Under the pieces are notes generated by a model. It did no database searches and was not told where the DNA came from. It worked only from the letters and a program-made list of their open reading frames with translations. Shown piece by piece: positions 48,330 to 57,842 of a stretch of 64,000 nt of DNA (position 1 is the first letter of the stretch; each line of letters opens with the position of its first letter). A program made the position numbers and the translations under genes. Origin of the DNA: Streptomyces sp. P3 (lineage in GTDB: Bacteria > Actinomycetota > Actinomycetes > Streptomycetales > Streptomycetaceae); the NCBI GenBank assembly GCA_016893485.2, contig JAFEKX020000001.1:8387501-8451500 (forward strand). Reading direction: 5' to 3'.

Positions 48330-48395
48330 GCCGGGCCGCGACCCCAAGGGGCGCGGGGAACGGCAAGACCAACCACGACGGACCCGCGGGCGGCA
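48330..48395 (+). repeat. Streptomyces intergenic repeat element, copy 2 (diverged)
   Basis: CCCCAAGGGGCGCGGGGAAC is followed by a diverged tail, GGCAAGACCAACCACGACGG, then ACCCGCGGG. It is the same element family as at 45972-46035, here in the opposite orientation. It sits just downstream of the MFS stop. Confidence 0.7.
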
Positions 48396-48415
48396 CATGC
48401 CGCCTGGCGGAGCGC

Positions 48416-49896
48416 CTAGTCGCGGACCGCGACGCGCTCCGTCTCCGCCTCCGTCACAGTGGACTTGGCGACGACGATGGACTGTTGGGCGCGCCGGGTC
48501 CGCAGCCCCGGCAGGCTGACCAGCAGGCCGGCCAGCGCGATGATCGTCACCACGACCAGCCCGGGCCGGTAACTGTCCAGTACCGCCTGCGGGGTGGCGT
48601 GCGTCGGGGCGTGGGCGGTGACCACGGCCGTGACGACCGCGAGGAAGATCGCGCCGCCCACCTGCACCGACGTGTTCAACAGCCCGGAGACCATGCCCTG
48701 TTCGTGGTCGTCGACCCCGTTGGTGGCCTGGATGTTGAGTGAGGGGAAGACCAGCGCGAAGGCCCCGCCGATCAGCAGCATCGACGGCAGGATCACCGAC
48801 GCGTACACCGGATCGACGCTGACCCGGAGGAACAGGGCGTACCCCACGACCATCAGCGCGAAGCCCACCACGATCAGCCGCTGGGTGCCGAACCGGTCGA
48901 CGATCGCGCCCATCTTCGTCGAGGACGCCGCCACCAGTGCCCCGGCCGGCAGGAAGGCGAGCGCCGTGTGCAACGCCGACCAGCCGAGCAGCTGTTGCAT
49001 GTACAGCGTGACCAGGAACTGGAAGCCGACGTACGACCCGAAGAGGCCCATCGCCCCGAGCTGGGCCCGGATCTGGTTCCCGGACCGCAGTACTCCGAGG
49101 CGGATCAACGGCCCCGCGGAGCGCCGCTCGACGAACACGAACACGGTCAGCAGGACGGCAACCGCCAGGAAGGAGAGGAGAGTTCGGGCCGACGCCCAGC
49201 CGACCTCCGGTGCCTGCACGACGGTGAACACCAGCAACAGCATCGCGCCCGTGCCGAGCACCGCGCCGGGGACGTCGTAGCCGTTGTGGTCCTTCTCGCG
49301 TTCGCTGCGCGGCAGCAGCTTCAGGCCGGCGAGCAGGGCGAGCAGGGCGATGGGCGCGGGGAGGAGCATGGTCAGGCGCCAACTGGCCTCCGTGAGCAGG
49401 CCGGAGAGGACCAGGCCCATGGAGAAACCGGTGGCCGCGCAGGTGGTGTAGATGGAGAGGGCGCGGTTGCGCAGCGGGCCCTCGGCGAAGGTCGTCGTGA
49501 TGATGGACAGACCGGCCGGTGCGGTGAAGGCCGCGCTGAGGCCCTTGATGAAGCGGCTGGCGATGAGCAGCGGGCCCGAGTCGACGAGCCCGCCGAGCAG
49601 CGAGGCCACGGCGAAGACACCCAGGGCGACCAGGAAGACCTGGCGCCGGCCGAGCAGGTCGGCGGTCCGGCCGCCCAGGAGGAGCAGCCCGCCGTATCCC
49701 AGGATGTAGCCGCTGACGATCCATTGGAGCGTCGAGGTGGAGAGGTCGAGTTCGGAGCCGATGGAGGGCAGGGCGACACCGACCATCGACACGTCGAGCG
49801 CGTCCAGGAACATCGCGGCGCAGAGCACCAGCAGGGTGCCCCACAGCCGGGGGTCCAACGTCCCTCGGACAGCGGAGGGGAGAGCGGAGAGGTCAT
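48416..49896 (-). CDS. MFS drug-transporter-type permease (one frameshift at N-terminus)
   Basis: An inner-membrane transporter of about 493 residues of the DHA2-like group with some 12-14 helices. It starts MTSPLSPPLSEG and, after an indel near 49858, LDPRLWGTLLVLCAAMFLDA. Motif A variants (GRTADLLGRRQVFLVALG), motif C-like GFSMGLVLSGLLTEASWRLT, GSYVGFQFLVTLYMQQLLGW and GMVSGLLNTSVQVGGAIFLA are seen. It probably exports a toxic compound. It is divergent from a MarR gene, with nested palindromes in the shared gap, indicating MarR control. Confidence 0.9.
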
Positions 49897-49917
49897 GCCG
49901 CAGACACTACATGCGTA

Positions 49918-49951
49918 TGCATCGAATGCAAGCGCATTTAATTACGATGCA
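49918..49951 (+). promoter_or_regulatory. Nested palindromic operator between MFS and MarR genes
   Basis: Outer arms TGCATCG (49918-49924) and CGATGCA (49945-49951) enclose inner arms AATGC and GCATT (49925-49938). The element is in the 87-base divergent promoter gap, AT-rich compared with its surroundings. It is the likely binding site of the adjacent MarR protein, controlling both genes. Confidence 0.65.
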
Positions 49952-49983
49952 ACAAACCCGGTTCTCTGCTACGGTGCGCTGTC

Positions 49984-50361
49984 ATGGCGGCGAAGAAGGC
50001 CGAGCAGGCGCTCGTGGACCAGTGGCGGGAGATGCTGGCGCTGCACGCCCGCACGCAGTGCGAACTCGACCGCGCCCTCCACCAACACGGCCTGTGCGGC
50101 AGCGACTTCGAGGTGCTGGACGTGCTGTCCGCCGAGCCCTGCGCGTTCCGTGTCCAGGAGATCTCCGAGCGGGTCCACCTCAGTCAGAGCGCTCTGTCCC
50201 GGCTGATCGCCCGGCTGGAGAAGGACGGTCTCGTCGAGCGCGGCATGTGCGCCGAGGACCGGCGGGGCGTCCGGGTCACCCTCACCGAAAAAGGCCGCAC
50301 GCTGCACGGGGAGGTACTCCCGGTGCAGCGTGCGGTGTTGACGAGGATGCTGACCGCCTGA
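49984..50361 (+). CDS. MarR family transcriptional regulator (divergent from MFS)
   Basis: An intact 125-residue regulator, slightly shorter than usual. It has LHQHGLCGSDFEVLDVLSAE, the recognition helix region VQEISERVHLSQSALSRLIA, and the wing ERGMCAEDRRGVRVTLTEKG. The cysteines (CELD, GLCGSD, EPCAF, GMCAED) could make it thiol-sensitive. It probably represses itself and the divergent MFS exporter through the nested palindrome between them. Confidence 0.9.
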   Translation: MAAKKAEQALVDQWREMLALHARTQCELDRALHQHGLCGSDFEVLDVLSAEPCAFRVQEISERVHLSQSALSRLIARLEKDGLVERGMCAEDRRGVRVTLTEKGRTLHGEVLPVQRAVLTRMLTA

Positions 50362-50389
50362 GGTTTCGTCAGGTCCGTTCCGTCGTAGG

Positions 50390-51354
50390 TCAGTTGGCGG
50401 CGAGGGCCTTGCGCAGGGTGTCGACGGCCAGGGTGATCGCGGCCTCGGCGGCATGGGTCTCGCGCAGGGCGTTGAGCATCACGAAGTCGTGGATGATCCC
50501 CTGGAAGCGGACGGCCGTGACCGCGACCCCGGCCTCGCGCAGCTTGTTGGCGTAGGCCTCGCCCTCGTCGCGCAGCACGTCGGCCTCGCCGGTGATGACC
50601 AACGCCGGGGCAGGCCCGTGAGTTGCTCGGTCGTGGCGCGCAGCGGGGACGCGGTGATCTGCGCGCGCTCGGCCTCGTCGGTCGTGTACTGGTCCCAGAA
50701 CCACTGCATGCCGTCACGGCGCAGGAAGTAGCCGGTGGCGAACTGGTCGTAGGAGCCGGTGTCGAAGTTCGCGTCGGTGACCGGGTAGAACAACACCTGC
50801 TGGAGCAGGGGACATCGCCCCGCTCCTTGGCCATCAATGTCAGTGCCGCGGTCATGTTGCCGCCCACCGAGTCGCCGACCACCGCTATGCGCGCCGGGTC
50901 CAGGTCCTTGGACGCGCCCTGCTCCACGACCCAGCGGGCGACGGTGTAGTTCTGCTCGATGGCGACCGGGTAGCGGGCCTCGGGGAGAGGTCGTACTCCG
51001 GGAAGACCACGGCGGCGTTGGCGCCGACGGCGAGTTCGCGCACCAGGCGGTCATGGGTGTGGGCGTTGCCGAAGACCCAGCCCGCACCGTGGATGTAGAT
51101 GATCACGGGGAGGGTGCCGGTGACCCCGGCGGGGCGGACGATGCGGGTCCTGACCTGGCCGGTCGGGCCGCCGGGGACGGTGATCCACTCCTCGTCGACG
51201 GCGGGCTTGGCGATCTCGCCGGACTGGACCTCGTCGACGGCCTTGCGGCCCTCGGCGGGGGCGAGGTCGAAGAGGTAGGGCGGGTTCGCGGTCGCTTCGA
51301 CGAAGGCCTGGGCGGCGGGTTCGAGGACCGGGCGGGGGCGGTGCTGTCGGTCAT
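50390..51354 (-). CDS. Alpha/beta hydrolase, HSL-type esterase/lipase (four frameshifts)
   Basis: A cytosolic esterase of about 320 residues. The oxyanion motif is VIIYIHGAGWVFGN (HGAGW), the nucleophile elbow IAVVGDSVGGNMTAAL (GDSVG), the acid lies in ITGEADVLRDEG, and the base in QGIIHDFVMLNALRE. These identify the hormone-sensitive lipase (family IV) group. Breaks are near 51325, 50985, 50815 and 50605. Restoring them gives MTDSTAPARPVLEPAAQAF through to RKALAAN. It is divergent from a MarR regulator with a symmetric operator between. It hydrolyses short acyl esters; the natural substrate is unknown. Confidence 0.9.
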
Positions 51355-51439
51355 GGCGATCTCCTCGGATCGGGTGCCGCGGGTGGGTTCCGGCGGGGAC
51401 CGGGCCGGTGGTGCGGCACGGGATGACAGTAGCGTGCGA

Positions 51440-51459
51440 TTAAGTCGTGCACAACTAAA
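51440..51459 (+). promoter_or_regulatory. OhrR/MarR-type operator in the divergent esterase–MarR gap
   Basis: A near-perfect 20-bp palindrome, TTAAGT-C-GTGCAC-A-ACTAAA, matches at 16 of 20 positions around a central GTGCAC. It is in the AT-richest part of the gap and about 85 bases from the esterase start. It is the probable site of the adjacent MarR regulator. Confidence 0.65.
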
Positions 51460-51577
51460 GCGTTCTCTATGGAATCGGCCGGACCTGAACGGTAAAGTGG
51501 TGCGGATCGCCCCGTCGGGCGCCGTGGACGTCGTAGCAGCCGCGGATGTCGTGCATGCCGGAGCGAGGAGTCGCGCC

Positions 51578-52033
51578 ATGAACCCAGCCGCCGAAGGACC
51601 GGCCGAGGGGTCACTGCTGCTCGACGACCAGTTGTGCTTCGCGCTGTACGCGGCCTCGCGTGCGGTGACCGCGCGGTACCGGCCGCTGCTGGACGCGTTG
51701 GGGCTGACCTACCCGCAGTACCTCGTCATGCTCGTGCTCTGGGAGCAGGACTCGATCTCCGTGCGGGACCTCGGCACCGCGTTGCAGCTGGAGTCCAGCA
51801 CGCTGTCCCCGCTGCTGAAGCGGCTGGAGGCGAGTGGGTTGCTGCGCAGGGAACGACGACGGGACGACGAGCGCTCGGTCGCCATCCGGCTCACCGACAC
51901 CGGGGCGCGGCTGCGGGAGCGGGCCGGCGCCGTGCCCCTCGCCATCGGTGACGCCATGGGCCTGACACCCGCTCAGGACGCCCTGGCCAAGCAGCTCCTC
52001 CGGCTGATCACCGCCAACGTCAGCGCCGGCTGA
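51578..52033 (+). CDS. MarR family regulator, OhrR-like
   Basis: An intact 151-residue protein. The N-terminus LLLDDQLCFALYAASRAVTA has a cysteine at the position used by OhrR peroxide sensors, followed by LLDALGLTYPQYLVMLVLWE, a strong OhrR signature. The HTH is VRDLGTALQLESSTLSPLLK and the wing REREE-like RRERRRDDERSVAIRLTDTG. It may sense organic peroxides or related electrophiles through that cysteine. It is divergent from the esterase; no ohr gene is adjacent, so the target may be the esterase itself. Confidence 0.88.
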   Translation: MNPAAEGPAEGSLLLDDQLCFALYAASRAVTARYRPLLDALGLTYPQYLVMLVLWEQDSISVRDLGTALQLESSTLSPLLKRLEASGLLRRERRRDDERSVAIRLTDTGARLRERAGAVPLAIGDAMGLTPAQDALAKQLLRLITANVSAG

Positions 52034-52335
52034 ACCACCCGCCACCTGCGCGTTTCCGCCCTGCGGGGCAGTGTGTCGTCGCCGCTGTTCAGCTTAGTTT
52101 GCAGGCCCAACGGCATCTCCAGGACCGGGTCCCCGGTATACGGTCCGAAGCGATTTCCCGAGAAGAAATGGCTTACGTCAATGGAGATTCAAGCCGAACA
52201 ACCACGTCATCTTCCGGGCCACGGAACGCGACCGACGGAGTCGGCACCGTCACCCCCGCCGTAGCCACGCGCGGAACGCCTCGCGCACCGCACACCCAGA
52301 CAACCCGCCCCCGTACGACGACGTTGAGAGGTGCC
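52034..52335 (+). promoter_or_regulatory. Intergenic region upstream of the MFS transporter
   Basis: About 300 bases without a convincing gene. A GGACCG...CGGTCC inverted repeat surrounds GGTATA near 52130. Short open frames here have no recognisable protein signal. The stretch presumably holds the MFS promoter, but no clear -35/-10 pair was found. Confidence 0.4.
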
Positions 52336-53972
52336 ATGCCGACCCTGGTTCCCGAAGTCTCGCCTCCGTCCCCCAGCCGGACGCCCCGTCCCGGAACGTC
52401 ACCGCCACCATCGCCCTGGCCTGCGTGGGAGTCTTCGTCTCCTACCTGCCGGTCGTCGGGGTGTCGGTCGCGCTCCCGGTGATCCAGCAGGCGCTCGACG
52501 CGTCCACCACCGGGCTCCAGTGGATCACCGACGCCTTCATCCTGCCGACCGCCGCACTGCTCCTGACCTGCGGTGTCATCGGTGACCTCTTCGGCCGCAA
52601 GAAGATGTACCTGATCGGTCTGACGCTGTCCTGCCTCGGCTGCCTCGTCGCCCTGACCGGGCACAGCGTCGTCCAGGTCTGCGTCGGCCAGGCGCTCACC
52701 GGCGTGGGCACCGCCGCGCTGCTGCCCGCGACCCTCGGGCTGATCAGCCATGTCTGCCCCGACCACCGCGGGCGTGGCACCGCGATAGCCCTGTGGACGG
52801 CCGCCCTCGGCCTCGGCCTGACCCTGGGCCCGCTCTTCAACGGCCTGATCGTCGAGCACGCAAGTTGGCGCTGGATCTTCCTGCCCACCCTGGCCATCGG
52901 CGCCGTCACGGTCCTGACCGGCGCCTTCGTCCTGACCGACTCCCGCTCGGACCGCGAACGCCACCTCGACATCCCCGGCCAGCTCCTCGCCATCGTCGCG
53001 ATCACCGCGGTCGTCTACGGCGTCATCGAGGGCGGCGGCGCCCCGGGCTGGGGCTCCGCCGAGGTCGTGATCGCGTTCGTCGTGGCGGCGCTCGCCCTGC
53101 CGGCCTTCGTCGTGGTCGAACTGCGGTCCCCCTGCCCGATGTTGGACATGCGACTGTTCAGGTCCCCGGCGTTCTCCGGGGCCGCGCTCGTCATGGCGCT
53201 CACGCTGTTCGCGCAGGTCGGTCTGGTCTTCTCGCTCAGTGAGTACTTCGGGCTCGTCCATCACGCCTCGACCTGGGACATCGGGGTGCGACTGCTCGCG
53301 CTCAACGGCTTCACCGTCGTCCTCGGACCGGTGGTCGGCCGGCTGATGCACCGCTTCTCGCCCGGCCTCCTGCTGGTGACAGGCCTGCTCGTCGGCGGCA
53401 TCGGCGCGCTCCTGGTCAACCTCTTCGACGCAGGCACCGGCACCGGCGAAGCGGCCCTGGTCATCGCGGTGTTCGGGATCGGCATCGCGCTGGCGATCGC
53501 CCCCATCACCACCATCGCCATGAACAGTCTGCCGCGCCGCCTGGGCAGCACCGCCGGCGCCGCCAACAGCGCGCTCCGGCAGATCGGCAGCGCCCTGGGC
53601 CCCGCGATCTTCGGCGTCATCCTCACCCACCGCACCCTGGACGCACTGCCCGCCCACGTCGCCGCGTCCGGCCTCGACCCGGCCGACCAGGGCCAGGTCA
53701 TCGGCATGGTCAACGGCGCCGGCATCCAGGCGGGCGCGTTCCTCCACCTCGACTCCGGTGAGGCGACCGGCCAGGCGCTCGCCGCCTACGGGGCGAGCTT
53801 CACCGACGCGCTGCACACCTGCGCCCTCGTCGGCGGCATCGGCATGCTGGTCGCCGCGGCCGTCGCCTTCACCGCCATCGGCGTCCGCGCCCGCGCACCG
53901 CACGGCGAGCCGGAGGCCACGGCGGCGACCCACCCCGCCGCCGGAGCGACCCCGCTCGGCGAGACCGGCTGA
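52336..53972 (+). CDS. MFS transporter, DHA2/14-TM type (one frameshift)
   Basis: A transporter of about 545 residues with roughly 14 hydrophobic helices. It starts MPTLVPEVSPPSP, then after an indel near 52376 (CCCCCAG reads CCCCAG) ATIALACVGVFVSYLPVVGV. The family motifs are GVIGDLFGRKKMYLIG (motif A), LTGVGTAALLPATLGL, GLGLGLTLGPLFNGLIVEHA-like motif C and ASWRWIFLPT. STAGAANSALRQIGSALGPA is the DHA2 helix-11 region. It probably exports antibiotics or toxic organics. No regulator adjoins it on the upstream side except the OhrR-like MarR gene. Confidence 0.93.
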
Positions 53973-54049
53973 CCAACACCCGCTGTCCCAGGGGTGGTTG
54001 ACCTCTGGTTGTGACTCCGGAGGCCGACCGCCCCTGTGGTGCGAACCGC

Positions 54050-54657
54050 TCAGCTCTCCGCGGGCCAGTCGGCGTACCGGATGCGGCGCAGCTCGAGGAC
54101 GTCCCCTACGGTGCTCCACTCGTCCTTGCCGAGACGGGCCAGCGGACGGAGCCGGTCGATCTCCGGATGGCCGTCGACGAGGACGTTCTCGTCGATCGCG
54201 AGATGCACCACCCGTCCGAAGACCACGGTGTCCTGGCCCAGCCGGAGCGTGCTGTGCAGCTCGCACTCCAGCGCCACGGGGGGAACCGGCGACGCGGGAC
54301 GGCTTCACCCGGAGCGCGGCCTCGCGCTCCACCCCGACCGCGTCGAACTCGCTCACCCCCGCCGGGAAGTCCGTGGCGGTCTTGTTCACCGCGTCGATGA
54401 GCGGCTCCGGGGCGAGGTTGACCACGAACTGCCCGGTGGCCTCGACATTGCGCAGGGAGTCCTTGCGGCCGACCGAGGTGAACTGGACGATCGGCGGCCT
54501 TGCCGACGACACCGTGAAGAAGGAGTGGGGGCGAGATTGTCGACGCCGTCGGCCGAGACCGTCGACACCCAGGCGATGGGCCGGGGACAACCGTGGCGGT
54601 GAGCAGCCGGTAGACCGCGAACGGATCCATCTGGGCCGGGTTGAATTCAGTGCGCAT
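54050..54657 (-). CDS. Flavin reductase family protein, FMN-binding (frameshifted by indels)
   Basis: A protein of about 200 residues. The family hallmark is RPIAWVSTVSADGVDNLAPH followed by SFFTVSSARPPIVQFTSVG and KDSLRNVEATGQFVVNLAP. VALECELHSTLRLGQDTVVF and the VVFGRVVHLAIDENVLVDG strand are also typical of the DIM6/NTAB flavin reductase fold. Three indels, near 54585, 54535 and 54297, break the frame. The ATG is MRTEFNPAQMDPFAVYRLL. It could reduce flavins or bind FMN for another oxidoreductase; it is not close in sequence to the reductase behind the leader peptide at 15.4 kb. Confidence 0.87.
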
Positions 54658-54837
54658 AGCAGCGATATATCAGACGCCCACGAGACACCGCGCCGCCGGT
54701 GGTGCGGCGGGGGCGGGGATGCCGAGGACCCGGAATCCCTCAACTGCCTCTGCCCTCACCGATCTTGTGACAACCCTGTGACCGGAATTATGGCCTCCGT
54801 CACCTGTGCGGGGTGCCCGCGCTGATCGGATGACCGG

Positions 54838-55792
54838 ATGCGCAGACCCGCTCCACTCCGCCCGGCCCCCGGCCGCACCGCCCCCTTCCTGTCCGCTCTC
54901 GCCGCGACCGCCCTGCTGCTCACGGCCTGCGGTACGGAGCACGACGGCGCCGGGAACGCCGGGGCGGACGGGTCCGAGTCGCCGGCCCGTACGCAGGTCG
55001 ACGATCCCGGCAAGGACGGCGTACGGGTCACCTCACTGACCCTCCCGTCGCCTTCCCCTCGCCCACCCGCAGCTACTCCGTCTCCGCCGACAGCCTCCCC
55101 AAGGATTCGGGGATCGTCGCAGCCTACGAGGTCGTCAACAAGGGCACCGAGACCCTGACGTACACGGTCGTCATCACCTTCATGAGCGCCGACGGCGGGG
55201 CCATGGGCAACCAGACCGTGACCGTCCGCGGTGTCGGCCCGGGCAAGACCGTGCGGGGCACGGTCCGGGCCGGTGTACTGCCGCCCACCACACCGAGGGT
55301 GACCGGGGCCAAGGTGCTCGAAGTGACCAAGGTCCCCTCGAACGAGGCGCCGGCCGCGCCGGGCACGTGCCCCGCCTCCGGGATCCGGGTCAGCGCCGAC
55401 GGGGGGGACGCGGCCATGGGGCTGCGGGTCGTGGGCCTGCATCTCGACAACTGCGGCACGCGCGACTACTCCGTCGACGGGTACCCCGTGCTGGAACTCC
55501 TCGACGAAGACCTCCAGCACGTCGACGGCATCAAGATCCTCGACGGCGGCGGCGGGATCGCCCCGGCGGCGTGGACGACAGGCCGGCCGGTCCCGTCACG
55601 CTCAAGCCCGGCGAGTCGGCGCTCGCCACCCTGGTCTGGCGCAACACCACCCAGTTCGGCACGGCGGTGAACGTGCCCTACGTACGGGTACGGGCGAAGG
55701 CCGGTGCCGCTCCGGTGATCGTGAGCCCGAACCTCGACCTCGGGACCACCGGGAAGCTCGGGGTCACGGCGTGGCGGCTCGCGGAGGACTGA
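54838..55792 (+). CDS. DUF4232 domain lipoprotein (frameshifted by indels)
   Basis: A lipoprotein of about 318 residues. The signal ends LAATALLLTACGTEHDGAGN (lipobox LTAC). After a Ser/Asp-rich linker the region after re-framing near 55060 reads SGIVAAYEVVNKGTETLTYT, then CPASGIRVSADGGDAAMGLR and LHLDNCGTRDYSVDGYPVLE, where the paired cysteines and NCG fit DUF4232. The C-terminus, after a break near 55580, has TLKPGESALATLVWRNTTQF. The protein sits on the outer membrane face of the cell; its function is unknown. It is convergent with the DUF1906 gene and shares its terminator. Confidence 0.82.
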
Positions 55793-55800
55793 GCCGACCC

Positions 55801-55854
55801 GAGCGGGTGCGGGGCGGAACGAACCGTGATGGTCGTCCCGCCCCGCACTCGCTC
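55801..55854. terminator. Bidirectional hairpin terminator
   Basis: GAGCGGGTGCGGGGCGG (55801-55817) pairs with CCGCCCCGCACTCGCTC (55838-55854), 17 positions with one mismatch, around a 20-base loop. It lies between the convergent DUF4232 and DUF1906 genes and can end both transcripts. Confidence 0.8.
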
Positions 55855-55875
55855 TCCACCGGAGGAGCCCGACTG

Positions 55876-57468
55876 TCAGCTGCCGACGAGCATCTGCCAG
55901 GTCTGCGGGCCGACTTGGCCGTCGACGCCGAGGCTGTGGGCGGACTGGAAGGCGCGGGCGGCGCTGTTGGAGCCGGAGCCGAAGTTGCCGTCAACGGTGA
56001 GGCCGTAGCCGAACTTGTTCAGTTCGACCTGGGCGGCGCGGACGGCGTCGCCGCTGGAACCCGTCTGCACCTGGACGATCAGCGCGGACCAGGTCTTCGG
56101 GCCGATCTCGCCGTCCACGCTGAGGCCGTGCGCGGACTGGAAGCTCTTGGCCGCGGCGAGCGTGCCGGACCCGAACTGGCCGTCGGCGGTGATCGTGGCG
56201 CCGTGGTAGCGCAGCAGGTACTGCGCGGCCAGCACGTTGTTCCCGGTGTCTCCGTCGATGACGTTCGGCCAGGGCGGTGCGACGGTGCTGCCGCCCGAGG
56301 CGCCGTTCCCGGTGCCGACGAGCATCTGCCAGGTCTGCGGGCCGACTTGGCCGTCGACGCCGAGACTGTGCGCGGACTGGAAGGCGCGGGCGGCGGTGTC
56401 GGTACCGGAGCCGAAGTTGCCGTCGACGGTGAGGCCGTAGCCGAACCGGTTCAACTCCACCTGGGCGGCCCGGACGGCGTCGCCGCTGGAACCCGTCTGC
56501 ACCTGGACGACCAGGGCCGACCAGGTCTGCGGGCCGATCTGGCCGTCGACGCCGAGGCCGTGCGCGGACTGGAAGCTCTTGGCCGCGGCGAGGGTGTCCG
56601 CCCCGAACTGGCCGTCGGCGGTGATCGTGGCGCCGTGGTAGCGCAGCAGATACTGCGCCGCCTGCACGCTGGGCCCCGTCATGCCGTCGGTGATGTTCGG
56701 CCAGGACGGCAGGATGACACCGGTACCGCCGCCGCCCTTGCCGCCCCACTGCCCGTAGTCGGAGGCCATCGCCTGGTCGAGGTCCGCGTCGTGACCCGCG
56801 ACCGAGATGCCGTTCTGGACCTGCCTCAACTGCGCGCGGCTGTCCCAGCTCCCGCCGGACCACGCGTACGTCTGCCAGCCCCAGGTTATTTTCCCGCTGT
56901 CGAAGAGTTCCTTGATCACGTGATAGCCGCCGTACGCACCGGTCCGGGACCGGCCGATCACCGAGGCGACGCCGTCGAAGTAGGAGTTGAGCGCGGAGTA
57001 CATCGAGGACTGGAGGTCGAAGTCGACGCTGAAGTAGATCGGCCGCGTCGACGGCATCCCGTTGGCCAGTGCCTGCCGCTGCGCCTCGGTGGCATGCCCG
57101 GCCCCCTGGGAGTACGGGTCCGCGGGGACGCCGCTCTGCCAGTCCTGCAGTCCGTCGGACTCCCAGTTGGAGACGATGCCGATATCCGCGGCGGTCAGGG
57201 CCTGCGCCTCGGACAGGGTGAGGACCTTCGGGTTCGGCAGCCAGCTGAGGTAGCGGCACGCGAAGCCATAGCCCGCCGAGGCGACCGAACCGGCGGTGAG
57301 CGACGCGTCGGAGTAGTCGATCCCGTAGCTGGTCGTCGCGGCCGCGGTGGTGGCGGCGGATGCCGACTGGGCGAATCCGATGCCGGTCGCGGTGGCCACC
57401 GCGGCGCCGCCGGCGAGGGCCAGGAGTCTGCGTCGAGACAGCTGACGGCCATTGTCAAACAGGTCCAT
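55876..57468 (-). CDS. Secreted DUF1906 (glycoside hydrolase-like) protein with four peptidoglycan-binding modules
   Basis: An intact 530-residue secreted protein. The N-terminus RQLSRRRLLALAGGAAVATA with an SRRRLL twin-arginine motif and an ASA cleavage site indicates Tat export. Residues about 45-240 are the DUF1906 domain, a lysozyme-like TIM barrel: SYGIDYSDASLTAGSVASAG, PIYFSVDFDLQSSMYSAL, TGAYGGYHVIKELFDSGKIT and WGWQTYAWSGGSWDSRAQL. Four PG_binding_1 repeats follow, in two near-identical pairs of 144 residues, each containing TADGQFGADTLAAAKSFQSA-type and TVDGNFGSG-type units. It is expected to act on or bind the cell wall. The ATG chosen is MDLFDNGRQL. Confidence 0.92.
   Translation of the reverse strand: MDLFDNGRQLSRRRLLALAGGAAVATATGIGFAQSASAATTAAATTSYGIDYSDASLTAGSVASAGYGFACRYLSWLPNPKVLTLSEAQALTAADIGIVSNWESDGLQDWQSGVPADPYSQGAGHATEAQRQALANGMPSTRPIYFSVDFDLQSSMYSALNSYFDGVASVIGRSRTGAYGGYHVIKELFDSGKITWGWQTYAWSGGSWDSRAQLRQVQNGISVAGHDADLDQAMASDYGQWGGKGGGGTGVILPSWPNITDGMTGPSVQAAQYLLRYHGATITADGQFGADTLAAAKSFQSAHGLGVDGQIGPQTWSALVVQVQTGSSGDAVRAAQVELNRFGYGLTVDGNFGSGTDTAARAFQSAHSLGVDGQVGPQTWQMLVGTGNGASGGSTVAPPWPNVIDGDTGNNVLAAQYLLRYHGATITADGQFGSGTLAAAKSFQSAHGLSVDGEIGPKTWSALIVQVQTGSSGDAVRAAQVELNKFGYGLTVDGNFGSGSNSAARAFQSAHSLGVDGQVGPQTWQMLVGS
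55881..56744 (-). repeat. Two-copy 432-bp direct repeat encoding paired peptidoglycan-binding modules
   Basis: The block starting at 55881 and that starting at 56313 are aligned copies with a 432-base period, equal to 144 codons. Long stretches match exactly, including the segment around CGACGAGCATCTGCCAGGTC. The copies differ mainly at third positions and in the linker. This suggests a fairly recent in-frame duplication or ongoing gene conversion. Confidence 0.85.
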
Positions 57469-57842
57469 GACACGTTCCAATCCTTGACGTCTGGATGCGG
57501 TGAGCAAGGTGGGGGCCGCTGGGCGACGCCGCGTTCGAGTCCTGCCGGAGCGGAAGCAGCGCTGCAGGTGATCTTTGGGCTCCGGTCCTGCCCGTGTCCA
57601 CAGCGGGTGGGGATCTGGTGGGATGACGGGACGGTACTGGCTCTGACCTGCGGGGATACACGGTGATGTGACGGTTGGGCGGGACAGTTCGGGGGCGGTT
57701 GCCGGGTGGGTGGGCCCGGGCGCGCCTGGTCTGTGGAGCGTTCGCAGGCAGGGTGAAGAGCGGTGCGACCTGACGGTTCTTCAGTGCGCGGTGAGGTGGT
57801 AGCAGGTGGCAGGGGTGTGCAGGGTCTCCGACAGGCACGCGG
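57469..57842. other. Intergenic region between DUF1906 and the HTH operon
   Basis: About 370 bases with no convincing gene. It contains the upstream region of the DUF1906 gene on the minus strand and the end of the HTH-DUF2690 gene. No clear hairpin or promoter pair stood out. It is less GC-rich than the flanking coding DNA in the part nearest the DUF1906 start. Confidence 0.5.

Noticed and set aside
55881..56744. CRISPR-like or satellite repeat
   Set aside because: Only two copies, long, in frame and encoding recognised peptidoglycan-binding modules. No short regular spacers occur anywhere in the window.
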